Shown here one piece after another: positions 1 through 10,932 of a DNA stretch of 64,000 bases (the first letter of the stretch is position 1; each line of letters starts with the position of its first letter). The notes beneath the pieces are model-generated. The model worked only from the letters and a program-made list of their open reading frames with translations, was not told where the DNA came from and searched no databases. The position numbers and the translations under genes were made by a program. This stretch comes from Plectrocnemia conspersa (lineage: Eukaryota; Arthropoda; Insecta; Trichoptera; Polycentropodidae). The stretch lies in the NCBI GenBank assembly GCA_009617715.1, contig VTFK01000118.1, forward strand, positions 496,001-560,000, written 5' to 3'.

Positions 1-72
1 ATTATCTTAATTTTAAAATTATAAAAACGAATAACCTAGAAATTATAATAAAAATAATTTAAATTGAGTTAA

Positions 73-1506
73 CCAGCGGTTCTCAAACTTTTTTAAATTT
101 GTAAAAACTTTTTTCAAGAAAACTTTTCTTTTGTATTGTGACATTTTTACTAATACGAGTTTACTGATATATAATTCATTTGCAATAAAATATTCACTAA
201 CCGTTGTAATTCACTCCATCGTAATGTGAAATTTTCCAGGCACATACACAGATAATTTACATTGTCTTTCACGTGTAAATCACTTTTCACAATAACTAGT
301 TATATAATGAAAGTTTAAAGTGTCTCGATTTTTTACTGTTTTTCGCAATTGCAACAATATTACCCCATATCGTTTATACTTGGTTTCAAATATTCGTAAT
401 TTTGCATTTTTCAGATATTCTGGTAAAACCCGATTCTTCCTTATGGTACCACAGATTCTATTTTTTTTTTCATATATATTTTTTTTGCTATTTCAACACT
501 GTTATAAAAATCGTCATTATAAAGATGATGCCATTTGTATTTATTGTCTGATGTTAGATGTGATATTGAATCTTGTAACGAAATTTCAGGTCCTGAATAT
601 ATTTTAAATTTCGATATGTATCCTGACACTAGTTCACATACCATTCTTATCACTATACCGTACTTTGTGAGCTTACTGGGGTTGTATACGTGAAAATTTA
701 ATCTTCCACACCATGGGATCATATCCTCATCCAAAGATATGTTTTGGCTTGGTTTGTACATATTTTTTAATCTTTCGGAGAAATAATCAATTATTTTTTG
801 TACTTTGAACAGTAATCCTACATTATCAGGAACATTTTATTATTGGAAAAACGCAGGCAACGTAATATTTGATAAAACCTATTTCTACTCATGGTTTTTG
901 TAAATATCAAGGTTCCTATTAGTGGATTTATTGTCTAATACAGGTGTAATGAGCCTTTTTTTACCAGGCCCTATGAGGCAGATGTACTTCACACGATAGT
1001 ATAACTTAAACTTAATTCTTATCCATAAGTTTTTATGTGTATCGTGCTAATAATTCAAAAATAATAACTCGAAAAAATTCCCACTTTCTAAAATAATGTG
1101 TCACTGAGATTCGGTATTTCCAGTAAGCCAGTAATATCTGACGGGAGATAATATTTACTCACACAAAAAATATGTTGGAATTTCTTTATAACAGGATAGA
1201 AAAAAAACAATAGAATCTTACTAATCTGACAATCTTGAGATTCTCAGTAATCCAATACTATCTAATGGTTAATGATATGATAAATTTTTAGTGTCTTGTA
1301 CTTTTTTTATATATGTACATATTTTTTTTAATTTTATGTAATTTGACTTTATTTCTAAATAAACCCATTTACCCAATAAATTATTTTTTGAATATACATA
1401 TTTATATGTTTGTGTATAAAATATCATATTTTTTTTTACACCGTCCGAAAAAAAAGTGTGCTGGATAAAAGTTTTTAGAAATTTGAAAAAGTTTGAGAAC
1501 CGCTGG
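73..1506 (-). mobile_element. piggyBac-like DNA transposon, defective
   Basis: The element is bounded by TTAA at 69-72 and 1507-1510, the duplication piggyBac elements make. Its inverted ends begin CCAGCGGTTCTCAAACTTTT. The roughly 1.43 kb interior is shorter than an autonomous piggyBac (about 2.5 kb or more) and contains a broken transposase on the minus strand. The interior is very AT-rich with homopolymer runs, consistent with age. Family assignment rests on the TTAA, the terminal repeat and recognisable transposase motifs. Confidence 0.8.
441..1170 (-). pseudogene. piggyBac transposase fragment (DDE_Tnp_1_7 type)
   Basis: Read from about 1170 down to 441, the minus strand gives the central part of a piggyBac/PGBD transposase in several frames with stops. 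First comes a degenerate N-side block, then a stretch resembling the family's LYKVxPxIDYF segment. The longest open piece is 106 residues (441-761). It contains SLDEDMIPWCGRL, which holds the first catalytic aspartate, then VYNPSKLTKYG and HHLYNDDFYNS, which holds the second. The third aspartate block and the cysteine-rich C-terminus are not recognisable between 73 and 440. It cannot encode an active enzyme. Confidence 0.8.
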
Positions 1507-1619
1507 TTAACTCAATTTAAATTATTTTTATTTAAATTCCTAGATTACTTTTTTTATAATTTTAAAATCATCAATCAATTTTAAAATCTAACAATAAGGA
1601 AATGTAATAATTAATTTCT

Positions 1620-1655
1620 ATTTCCGGTGAACCACATGTTGAGAACCACTTAATA
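1620..1655. repeat. hAT-type terminal repeat scrap
   Basis: The reverse complement reads AGTGGTTCTCAACATGTGG, the kind of end seen on hAT elements. No matching opposite end or target duplication was found, so this is at most a solo relic. Confidence 0.35.
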
Positions 1656-1929
1656 ATGGCTTGAATTGATGCATTGTTACATTTATAACATGTCTAGAAA
1701 AATTTGTTAAAATATTCGGACCACATCAAAAGATACATAAGTTTGTCTGGTAGTGAAACTGCCTGATGAAAGAAATATAATATATATTTATAAAACCTTC
1801 GCATTTGTCTAAATATAATTTAAAAAAAAAAAAATTAAAATAAAATGAAAATTCATACATTTATTTAGCCATGTCTTAAAAAATAAGCAAATAAAACACT
1901 AAACATATATTTTTAATTTGACATGGAAA
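1656..1929. other. AT-rich spacer
   Basis: No ORF, repeat partner or island is visible. Confidence 0.5.
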
Positions 1930-1934
1930 CGAAA

Positions 1935-2025
1935 ACATACACAGGACGCCAATTGGCGTCTGCGGTGTTTAACTTTCGGCACACTCAGGACGCCAATTGG
2001 CGTGAGCGGTAGGTAAAGTGTTAAA
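1935..2025. repeat. Terminal fragment of a TTAA-ended MITE, with doubled palindrome
   Basis: Two copies of the palindromic core ACGCCAATTGGCGT (1946-1959, within a 16 bp palindrome, and 1990-2003) lie 44 bp apart. They are followed by GAGCGGTAGGTAAAGTG and TTAA. The same end recurs at about 25226-25275. A palindrome-rich end closing on TTAA suggests a piggyBac-type nonautonomous element. The opposite end was not located. Confidence 0.5.
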
Positions 2026-4229
2026 TGGAAAAATGAGAATTATTGTGGATGATGAAAAATAGTGCCACTAAAATGGAAGATGAAAAAAATACTGTGCCAC
2101 ATAAATTAATTTGTATAATATAATAAATAAAACGTGTTAATTGTTGTCGGGAAATAGTTAATTACAAAACCCGAAAAATACCGAAGTGGATTTAAATTTA
2201 AATTTTTTATTTTTTACTATAATTTATAACATCTATAAAATAAATCTAAAGCGTGCCTATTTTAGTATACGGCCTTTTAAGATTGTTAATCAGTATGCAA
2301 TTGTATTTTATTTAAACTTACACCCGATTCAATTCAGAAATTACGGTAAGTGAAGCGCTATCACTTTCATCAATATTATTATTATAAATTATTACTTTTG
2401 TTCGAATTCCGTATTAACCTTAGTGTATTTTAATGTTTATCGTATCTGGGAGATCAAGATTATTGATTATTATATAATTTTAATTCCAATCGATCATCAC
2501 AGATTACGTTTTCTGGATTTTCTTAATCTCACAAATATTTTATTAATCGTGATGATTAATAAAAATCAAGCTAGGCTGCTCATATACAATACAAAAAATA
2601 ATCTTATAATGACTTACTTGAGCTACTTATTATATCATGTATTATCACGTATAAAAAAGTCATAATTTAAAAGGATATGTACATATATAGAAATATGGTA
2701 GGATTACCATTACTTTTTTATAGTTAATTTTTTTTAATTTTATTAATATGTTAACCCGGTGAAAGTAATGTTATCATAATCTAATTAATTAAAGGTTTGA
2801 GATTTTCTAATTAAACTCTCTTATTAATACGACATAGAATTATAGCTAGTTGCGATAGATATTTTCAGCGTCCTGGTGGACCATTTAATACAAAAATTTA
2901 TATGGTAATGTCTTCGGAATAAATGAGACTTATATTTATAACATTATATTAATTAAGATGTGATGAAATTATAGAAACATTTTTTTTTTTTGAGTTACCG
3001 GCAAAAGTGCAGCAACATTCATAGTTTTTTTTTCAGCAGATATCATAATAAATTTGGTCACAATATATAAAAATAAGAATACGTTCTAAAAAAATGAAAT
3101 GGAATTTAATTATACGTAAATTATTTTGGAGATAAAAAAATTAATTTGTATGTCCGAGAAGATTATTGATTTATTTAATCATTACCGATTTTTATTTATA
3201 TGTATTGAAAACTTATTTTCATATATGTTTTATACGCAAAAGTCGATCGTGACAATAAACAAGTTGGCCACCGCTTAATTATGTATCTTATCTGATTCAT
3301 GTACGAATCATATCTACGAAAATATTTTTATTATGTAATAAATTATCATACAAAAAAAAAATATTGGGATATATTTGTATTTGTATTTAGTACTTAGGAG
3401 ATTACGGCATTCCTTTTGCAAGAAAAACAAAGTACTTAACCGCTGTTTTGAAGAGTTATAAAAATGGTTTTGTTTCGTTTTAGTGTGAAAAATAGCTTAA
3501 TAATAAAATATTTTTGTATTAGAAAAAAATTGAGTAGTAATTTATAAATATTTTGATATCCATTAAGAAACTTTCAGCAATTTAGGAAAATATATTTTTG
3601 GAAAAATTGGACTAATAAATTGTCAGTATTGTAGAAAAAAGTATCTTCTTGTAAAAATCTCATGTAATAAAAAATAATGTAGGTATGTTTTCTTCGCTAT
3701 CTAATATAAATATTAAGGGAAATAAAATCGTTTTAATTCAACATTTAACACAATTGGAAAAATATAAAATACCATTTTAAAGTTAACACATCGAGCTGGG
3801 AATTTTCGACACAATTGCTTACACTGTCAACAATATCGTAATCTCTAACTTTTACATAATCTAATTAAAAATGTAATTTGCTTTTAAATCAATAAAACAA
3901 TGATTTAATAAAATATATGCTCATGCATATTTCTATTGTTAGTTTTATCATCTTAGTGGTTTAAGTGCTTCCTAAAACTTTTTTACTATAGTATGTGAAA
4001 GTATATTTGAGTCTCCATCTTCAATAGATTTTTTTTAATTATTACCGTTTGCATTTAAAATAAAACTATAGAAGCAAGGTCAACGTGTTTAAACTATTTG
4101 AGATTTTTTTGAGCTTCAGACAACCTTCCATTAACTCCGTATCATAATCGCAACAAAATTACTATTTCCATCCTTCCCATTATGCGTTTATGTTTAGAAA
4201 AAAAAAACTAAAACAAAAATTATTCACAT
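2026..4229. other. AT-rich intergenic DNA
   Basis: The stretch consists of long A and T runs and short random ORFs. An 80-codon open frame at 2423-2665 has the composition of AT-rich noise and no recognisable domain. Nothing else is supported. Confidence 0.6.
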
Positions 4230-4740
4230 GATTGAATGGCTCTTTGGCAGGCAGCTCGTTAACGAGACGCCTCAATGACATTATGAATAAATAATGGTGA
4301 TGGTTTTTGAGAAGTGTCATTGTTTATCTTTATCCTCTATTCTTCTACCTGAACGGCATGTCATTACTTTTTGTGCAACGGACGTACCGTGAAATTTCAC
4401 AATACACCATTTGCGAGTGACGTGTTTGCTCAAGGAGAGACCACCCACGAACTCTCTATAGAGAAGATTCAGACCTCAACCCTTAATTCTTAATAAGAAT
4501 AAACAAAAGCTTGTGCACACATACACGCATGGTAATCTGGAGAGCCATTACGAAGCAGGAGGATGACAAGGGGAGGAGGATAAAAAAGTCTGTGTGGAAT
4601 ACTCGGAAAGTTGATAAACACAGTTCAAAGGAAAAAAAGTGAAGCCACACGCGCTGTCACACTCGTTTACTAAAACAATAACAATTCGAGGTTTCATATT
4701 CTTGACAGGCCTTTTAGCTGTTCGAGGCAGGGGTTAAATT
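4230..4740. promoter_or_regulatory. GC-richer noncoding island, candidate enhancer
   Basis: Composition rises sharply against flanking AT-rich DNA, without an ORF. It contains the perfect palindrome CTCGTTAACGAG (4255-4266) and a CTGTCA in the context GCGCTGTCAC (4651-4660), which recurs at 15129 and 16431. Enhancer function is inferred from composition and from its place upstream of noc. Confidence 0.4.
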
Positions 4741-5389
4741 TTTTTTAGATTTTTTTATGATTCTGTTTTTAACCCGTTTGTTACCCATTATTAAATATTA
4801 AATTTTAATTGATTTTATCCATATACTAAAACATTTTCAGCAATAAAAAATGTGTGAGTTAAAAAATAAAAAAGTATATATGTACATATATAATGAAAAT
4901 AAAACATAAATATTTTTTAAGCTATTTAACATGTTTAAATGATATACATACATACATGAATACAAAATAAGAATTATCACATTGCCTTGACTTGACAACT
5001 TTATATCATATCTATAAAATAATATAAAATCTGACCCTCACATTTTTGTGTTTCGTGAAAATATTTTGAGACCATACATACCAAACCACTTCTAAAAACT
5101 CTCAGCACATAATTAAACACGCTATCTACATCACCGTAATAAATATAATAGTTCCTCTTAATAACTTACTATACTATTTATGTTATGTTTCTTTACTACT
5201 GTGTTAACAATTTATAATGCACATCACGCATCCGTTGATCATTATCTACCGAGAAAATCAACACTTTGGATTCTGTATGCATTATCAGATTTGTTGTATT
5301 TTTTTATCTAAATATTAAATTATTTATGCTAGCAGCATTTCATTTTGTTTTTGCGATGATATCACTGTCCGTTTTTTATCTATAAAACG
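4741..5389. other. AT-rich spacer
   Basis: Microsatellite-like TA/ACAT stretches and no coding or structural feature. Confidence 0.5.
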
Positions 5390-5720
5390 CGTAAACTTAA
5401 TTTATACCCGCAAGCATCTTTTCATCCCAAAAATTAGTTATCTAAGATCTTTTTGTTGCTTTCGAGTCTCAATGGCTTTGTTTCGCATTTCACTACGTAT
5501 ATTTCACTTTAAAATTTCTGTTTTGACATGTGCGCAGGGTGACCGTGTTCGCGGTAAAAGGATGTCGTGCCACCATAATTTATACGTTTCGGAGGACAAA
5601 AATATTTACACGGTAGTTTTACGAGCGTGCCCTCGCAATCTTTGCGTGTTTACCGGAATAGGTTTTATGACTTCTAGCCGGTTACCGGACGAGATATTAA
5701 ATTTAATAATTTAATACGTG
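5390..5720. promoter_or_regulatory. Moderate-GC island, possible regulatory DNA
   Basis: An open frame of 80 codons (5472-5714) crosses the block, but its product matches no family I know, so I do not call a gene. A 3' splice-like TGCGCAG lies inside (about 5531-5537). The block could be a regulatory island or an unrecognised exon. Confidence 0.3.
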
Positions 5721-5884
5721 TATGTAAAATACGCTTTCGTCGCATTATTATTTTACAAGCCATGTGTGTCACACGTTTACAGATTACGTTTGTATGTCAC
5801 AATAATGGTACATATAGTATACTCTCAATTATCTGGGTTAATGCTGGGGAGGAGAGGCATGGATAATTTAAAACACATGATACG

Positions 5885-5995
5885 AAATATGTATAATATA
5901 TTTACAATACAGACTATCGATTTTTTTATTTAATAAAAAAATCTGTGATTCTTATTTGGTTTTTAAAGTCTCGCAATAATATCAGAACATTTTTT
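5885..5995 (+). repeat. Dispersed repeat, copy 1
   Basis: Resembles 33545-33625 in the same orientation. Both carry AAATATGTAT, then ATTTACAATACAGA, then ATCTG(T/C)GATTCT and a short run ending in ATATCAG. This copy has about 25 extra bases (A/T-rich, around ATCGATTT) in the middle. It abuts the 1 kb element that starts at 6010. Family unknown. Confidence 0.5.
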
Positions 5996-6009
5996 TCTAA
6001 GAGTTACTA

Positions 6010-7052
6010 TGCCTCCACTACACTCTCTGGAAGTTGTCCGAACCGAAGCTATAACCGAAGTCGGCTGAGATCTACGACTTCGAGTAAGCGCCCACACTGT
6101 CGCGGATATTATATGCCCGCGCGCTTCACGGCATGAATGATGTCCGGACGGACGCTTCTGTCACGTACAGCCGGCATATTTGCGCGCAATTTTTAAATTG
6201 TCATATTATTAAAATTACCCTACTGATAATTTTAAAAGTTTGTGTTGGCACTCACCAATACAATATCAATGAAAACTTTTCGGTCGTAAATATTCAATTT
6301 ACGCAAAATCTTTGTCGGCTTTTGAAAAATGCCATAAGGCATAAAAATGATACTTCAGAATACGAACCCCACATCTGTGACTATCCTAGAATTTGTCGCC
6401 ATCGATTCTAAATAAAAATTCGTTATGGTGACATTAATATAAACCGATCTAGGAAAATACATAAGGATATTCGAAACGATTTTTTTAACAAAATCAAGTA
6501 CCATTTAATTATTTAATTTTATATGAAAAAAAATATAATAAAGATATCTGTTAGAATAATATACTATCAAAAATATAATTAATCCCTTTTGCTACCCTAA
6601 AATATTCAAAGATGTCAGTAAGAGTCTGTTGTCCCCGATAAGCATGTGGTATTTTAACTTGACCACGTGACCACGATGCAGCGCTCGTCATGCGTGTTAC
6701 CATAAGACGCCTACGCGCATACTGAAATTTAACTGAGTTACTCGTTCTATCTCAGTTTGCGAAGCACCATATCATTATCTCTCTCACTCTCGTCACTTAA
6801 CACGCGAGAGTATCTCACCGCTCGCGCTCGAAAGAACAGCTTCGACTTCGGTCCTTTTGCCGACAATGTTCAGAAGCGCTCGAAGCTGGCCAAGTCGACT
6901 GAATTACCCCCACATTACCTTCCGTTCTCGGTAACCTCGGACAACTACCGAGAGATCTTAGAGCAGGCTGAACCGAACTCGACCGAAGTAACCCACTATA
7001 TTCTCCGTTCTTGGCCAGCCTTAGCCAACTTCCAGAGAGTGTAGTGCAGGCA
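6010..7052. mobile_element. Nonautonomous DNA transposon, unclassified, copy 1
   Basis: The ends are inverted copies: TGCCTCCACTACACTCTC at the left, and the reverse complement of TGCCTGCACTACACTCTC at the right. A TA precedes the left end and a TTA follows the right, hinting at a TA target site but not proving it. The sub-terminal DNA is full of short CCGAAGT/ACTTCGG repeats. Two open frames at 6757-7044 (+) and 6815-7192 (-) overlap the repeats and look like by-products of composition. A second, inverted and truncated copy lies at 56906-57807. Superfamily unknown. Confidence 0.75.
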
Positions 7053-9360
7053 TTAAATTGTTTTTTTATTTCTATTTGGTCGATGTAGTCCAGTAAAGTT
7101 TCAACAGAAATCAGTGTCGTCCTATGACTTGTTAGTATCTTCTTCACTTGTATTCTCACTATTACTCCCTTCCTTTTCTGTTTGAGTGACAATTTGCAGC
7201 ATTGAAACTCCGGAACATTTGAATGGCGACTAAACCACTCCCCGGTGTTTTTCCGAACAAAATTTTCAAAGCAGTTTTAATTTTCCATTAATCTACATAT
7301 CTCAAATATATCACTTGCCCTTATGTCTTCATTGATATAAAAAAGCTAAGTCTTTACAATCAAAATAATATGTTATCATCTTTTTTTAAAAAGCAAAGTT
7401 AGCACACACGGCCATTTACAATAGTTACGTGGCCTAACAACACTTCCTTAATGATCTAGGTTTTTTGCTTTTAAAATCACCTAGCTTCATTTTATGAGTT
7501 CTACTGCAAATCCGTTTTTTTTCCATTTATAAAATTAAAAGAAACGTGTCAAAAATATCTATATAACTAAACAAAAAATCATATTGTTTTTTTTTTATTT
7601 ACAAAGTCAATACCTATTATAACGATATCATAAATTATTTCTAAATGTCAAATTTAAATTAAGTTTTATTAATTATATTTTCATACGTATTTTTGGCAAT
7701 ATTTGTGACTTATGTATATAACAGGACATCCTTGATCAATTTTCACATCAATCAACATCCACGTGTGACATAATCCTGCGTTCCCTACAGCGATGTTGAT
7801 ACTTTTTGAACGAGGATTTTCTTTATAAGCCCAGCTTAACATTTCACATGATTGATGAGATGATCAACATCCCGTGTAACATAGTTGGCATAAGATTAAA
7901 TTTAATTATGAAAAATCGCATATGACTCACAGCAAAGTCAAACGAACTGCAAAGGTTAATTATTTTTGTTATTAGATCAGGTGATACTATTATACTATTT
8001 TTGTAATACTATAACGTATAATGTGTATTTATAGATGCTCAACTGTGTAAATATTAAATTGTTTCAAGCGTTGATTTACAATGATTGACAGATGTACAAT
8101 ACAAAACAAAATAAAAATATTTAATAATTTATTGCCAGATAATTAATCATTTTGTTGAAGATGGAGATTTTTTATTAATTGATAATTAAACATATTAGTT
8201 GATTGTCAATATTTTTCATAATATAAAGTCTGACGATGTTATTCTTTATAAATGTACAAGTCTCTATTTTGCGTCATATAAGCGAGATAATTAACCTTAT
8301 GATGGCAATAAGGTTACAAAAAATATATTTTTTATTAGCGCCTCAAGCGTAATAATAATAACCAAACGTCTTATTTTACGCCTGTCATATACAATTTTTT
8401 ATCATCTCGCTCGTATAACAAGTCTTTCCCAGAAGGTTTTTATGGTAAATATAAACCTAAAACTATTATATTGTACATTTTACGATGATCCTCTAAGAAT
8501 CGTTAAAATGTTATATTTCGTTTTCAAAGTCATGTGTATTTTATATGTTTAACATGTGGAATAATTCTTAAGCATATCAAAAAAAAACTAATTCATAGAT
8601 GACAGCAAGCCTTAATGAGTAATAAATTAAGTTACATGTGGTTAACGAAAAGACGTGTCAAATATAAGAAGAATTATAAACAATGTAATTTTAATGGCAT
8701 TGTTTATATGTACAAACACTGCGCAGCTCATAACTTATTCAAGATGGTCATAAAGTAAGTATCTGTAGCAAAACTATTGCTGCTATATATCATTTTTAAA
8801 TTCATCTGTAATCTTTCTGAATGGAATATAATTATAAATTATTGAGTGGGTTTCAGTAAAAAAATATTAATATACTTTGATCAGCCGACTTATATTTGAA
8901 GTCCATCGTAATATCGGTAAGAATAGCTAAATATTCTCTATGATTGCAAAATGTTGTCCTGTCAATTCATCTATTGGCACAAAAAAGATGTAAAGGACAT
9001 ATTTGATAAGCACAGTATCATAACAACAATTCTGATTTTGGCCAAAAAATTACGAATCACTTTGAACCCGCTGCGTTATCGTGGTGTAAATTCAATAACT
9101 TCTTGCTCACAATTCTGATCGTTTTTTTTAAATTTATTTATAAAAAAATATTATAATTATTAGGCGTATTACTTATCAAAGTTACAGTTAAAACCTTTTA
9201 GAAGGGTATAATACTTTACTTTACCTATGCGGATTATCCATTACCCGGATTAGTACAGAGTGTATTATTTAGATTTGTTCAAGCATTTCTTAAATGCACC
9301 TTTTCATATATACATTTAAAACATATATGTACTTAAATAGAAAAATAGTAATATAACAAT
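7053..9360. other. AT-rich intergenic DNA with two small repeat structures
   Basis: At about 7750-7790 and 7850-7890 two related blocks share ATCAACATCC and CGTGTRACATA. At 8273-8290 and 8403-8420 an imperfect inverted pair carries the core AGCGAGAT. Two TGACAG hexamers occur (about 8086 and 8601). No gene is visible. Confidence 0.5.
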
Positions 9361-9790
9361 AGCGTTGTGGCGCTGCGTCAGCATTATTGCGCACCCACCT
9401 CTAATTGCGGCGGTAGCCGCTTGATATTGTAATGCGTCACAAATTTATCGCACGTTTAATCCAGACGCACCATACAAGAACGCCGGACATGTCCACGGAA
9501 TAAACTTGATGGACAGTTTTAAGCCGGGGTCGTTAGAGAGAGACGCAGCATTGGGAAATTCAATAGATTAGAATGAGACGGCGTCAAACCGGGAGCCCTC
9601 ACCGGCCGCAGTGGCGTCACGTAATGATAAATTCCCCGGCATAAACCTTACTGACAGCCTCATATTTATCCCGGCGTGTAATGTCACTTTGCTGTCAAAC
9701 CGAGACCAACTGACAGCTGAGATATTACCTACCGACTTGTAAAAACCTAGAGCGGGGATGCTTCAATGGAGGGCGGCTAATATCGCGACT
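9361..9790. promoter_or_regulatory. GC-rich island with three TGACAG sites, candidate enhancer
   Basis: This is one of the clearest islands. It holds TGACAG at 9652-9657, CTGTCA at 9692-9697 and TGACAG at 9711-9716, three TALE-type homeodomain cores within 65 bp. It also contains CGTCAC-type sites and a GAGAGAGA run near 9534. There is no ORF. It lies about 20 kb upstream of noc. The motif assignment follows known Hth/Meis/TGIF preference; regulatory function is inferred. Confidence 0.5.
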
Positions 9791-10129
9791 GTTTATGTTA
9801 AATCATTTTTGCACGCAAATGAATAAATACCTAATTATTGCTACTAAATTCATATCATAGAAACTTCATCAAATACCCTCCCAAATAAATCGTATGAATA
9901 GGTCAATAGCAATTTAACTAAACTTAAACTAATACAAATATATTATATTACAATATATAATATATAAATCTACTCTAGTATTTTATTTAAATTAATTAAA
10001 CGTCTTTATAATTACTGTCAAGTTGTGCTTTTATAATTCAAATTTATATTCTGAACAACCCCTCGTGCTATAAAAAGAAATGTAGGCATTCATAATAACT
10101 CTATATATAATAAAACAACTTTATATCAA
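9791..10129. other. AT-rich spacer
   Basis: No feature seen. Confidence 0.5.
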
Positions 10130-10420
10130 CGCTCGTTTTTATCTCGCCGAGATCTCGACTGTGCGAAGGCGACGGTGTGTGCAAAACGAGTCCCGGATAG
10201 AAAGAGAGCGAAATGTGGAAAATAATTACGCGGAACGGCATTCAGAGATTATCTCTTTCGCACAGCGAGAGCTGAATGGTGAGCAAAAGAGCGAGAGGGA
10301 GAATGGCGTCGAGGTTTGCGGATTATTTAGTAGGGAATCCAGCTAGGTGTAATATTTCTTTCGTTTAGTGCCATAATTTCTCTTAGGACGAGTCACGAAG
10401 AAATTGGCTGGATTTTTAAT
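10130..10420. promoter_or_regulatory. GAGA-motif island
   Basis: The + strand carries repeated GAGAG-type motifs between about 10199 and 10310 (for example AAAGAGAGCG, AGCGAGAG and AGCGAGAGGGAGAA), the sequence bound by GAGA factor in flies. A 61-codon open frame (10161-10346) is arginine/glutamate-rich purely because of the purine repeats. A GGTGAGC in it (about 10278) resembles a splice donor. The block could be a promoter of an unseen noncoding transcript, a Polycomb-type element or an enhancer. Confidence 0.4.
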
Positions 10421-10654
10421 TTGAAATACCGTCAGATATAAGCGTAATATAATAAAGCATCAAACATATAAACACATGGTTTTATGTTTTTTAAACTATC
10501 AATTAATTATTTAATTTAAGAATAACATATTCTAATATATATATATATTATGATAAATTTAAAAAAAATTAAAACATTAACGGCCGACAAAACTAATGGG
10601 TTTTATTTGACCTATAGGAAAATAAATATATTAAAATTAAGTACGAGTTGTTAT

Positions 10655-10924
10655 CAGTGGCGTAGCTAGGGTATGTGCCGCCCAGGGCGATCCTTAAAAA
10701 TGCCGCCCCCGCCCCTCATACATTTTTTGCAGGGTCATAAAATCAGCATTTCTCAAAATAATAAATTGGTTATTATTAAGCTCTTGTTATTCGTGGATTT
10801 ATATATATTTTAGGGCATTCAGGGTTAAGAACCACACTAGACGATTCCATCGCGAATATGCCGCCCCCAAGCAAGTGCCGCCCGGGGCGGTCCGCCACCT
10901 CCCCCCTTCATAGCTACGCCACTG
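10655..10924. mobile_element. hAT-family MITE with perfect 8 bp target duplication
   Basis: The 270 bp element has inverted ends CAGTGGCGTAGCTA and TAGCTACGCCACTG. The flanks GTTGTTAT at 10647-10654 and 10925-10932 are identical, the 8 bp duplication expected of hAT insertion. Sub-terminal GCCGCCC/GGGGCGG runs extend the symmetry. No coding capacity. The unmutated duplication suggests fairly recent insertion. Confidence 0.9.
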
Positions 10925-10932
10925 GTTGTTAT

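Larger units (their letters stand above)
8..1572. repeat. Long inverted repeat around the piggyBac relic
   Basis: About 105 bp at 8-115 reappears as reverse complement at about 1470-1572. The arms include the TTAA-bounded element ends, but the match continues some 60 bp outside each TTAA, through the shared blocks AAATAATTTAAATTGAG and TTTTAAAATTATAAAA. A simple piggyBac insertion would leave unrelated flanks outside the TTAA. Either the real terminal repeat is longer with an internal TTAA, or the element sits inside an older palindrome. The left arm runs close to the window edge. Confidence 0.7.

Noticed and set aside
5472..5714. 80-codon open frame as a small gene
   Set aside because: Even composition is attractive, but no family resemblance, signal peptide or neighbouring exon supports it.
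6757..7192. Arginine/serine-rich frames on both strands as genes
   Set aside because: They coincide with the inverted-repeat transposon and recur with changes in its second copy at 56905-57250.
10161..10346. 61-codon Arg/Glu-rich frame as a coding exon
   Set aside because: The composition follows directly from GAGA purine repeats; no domain.
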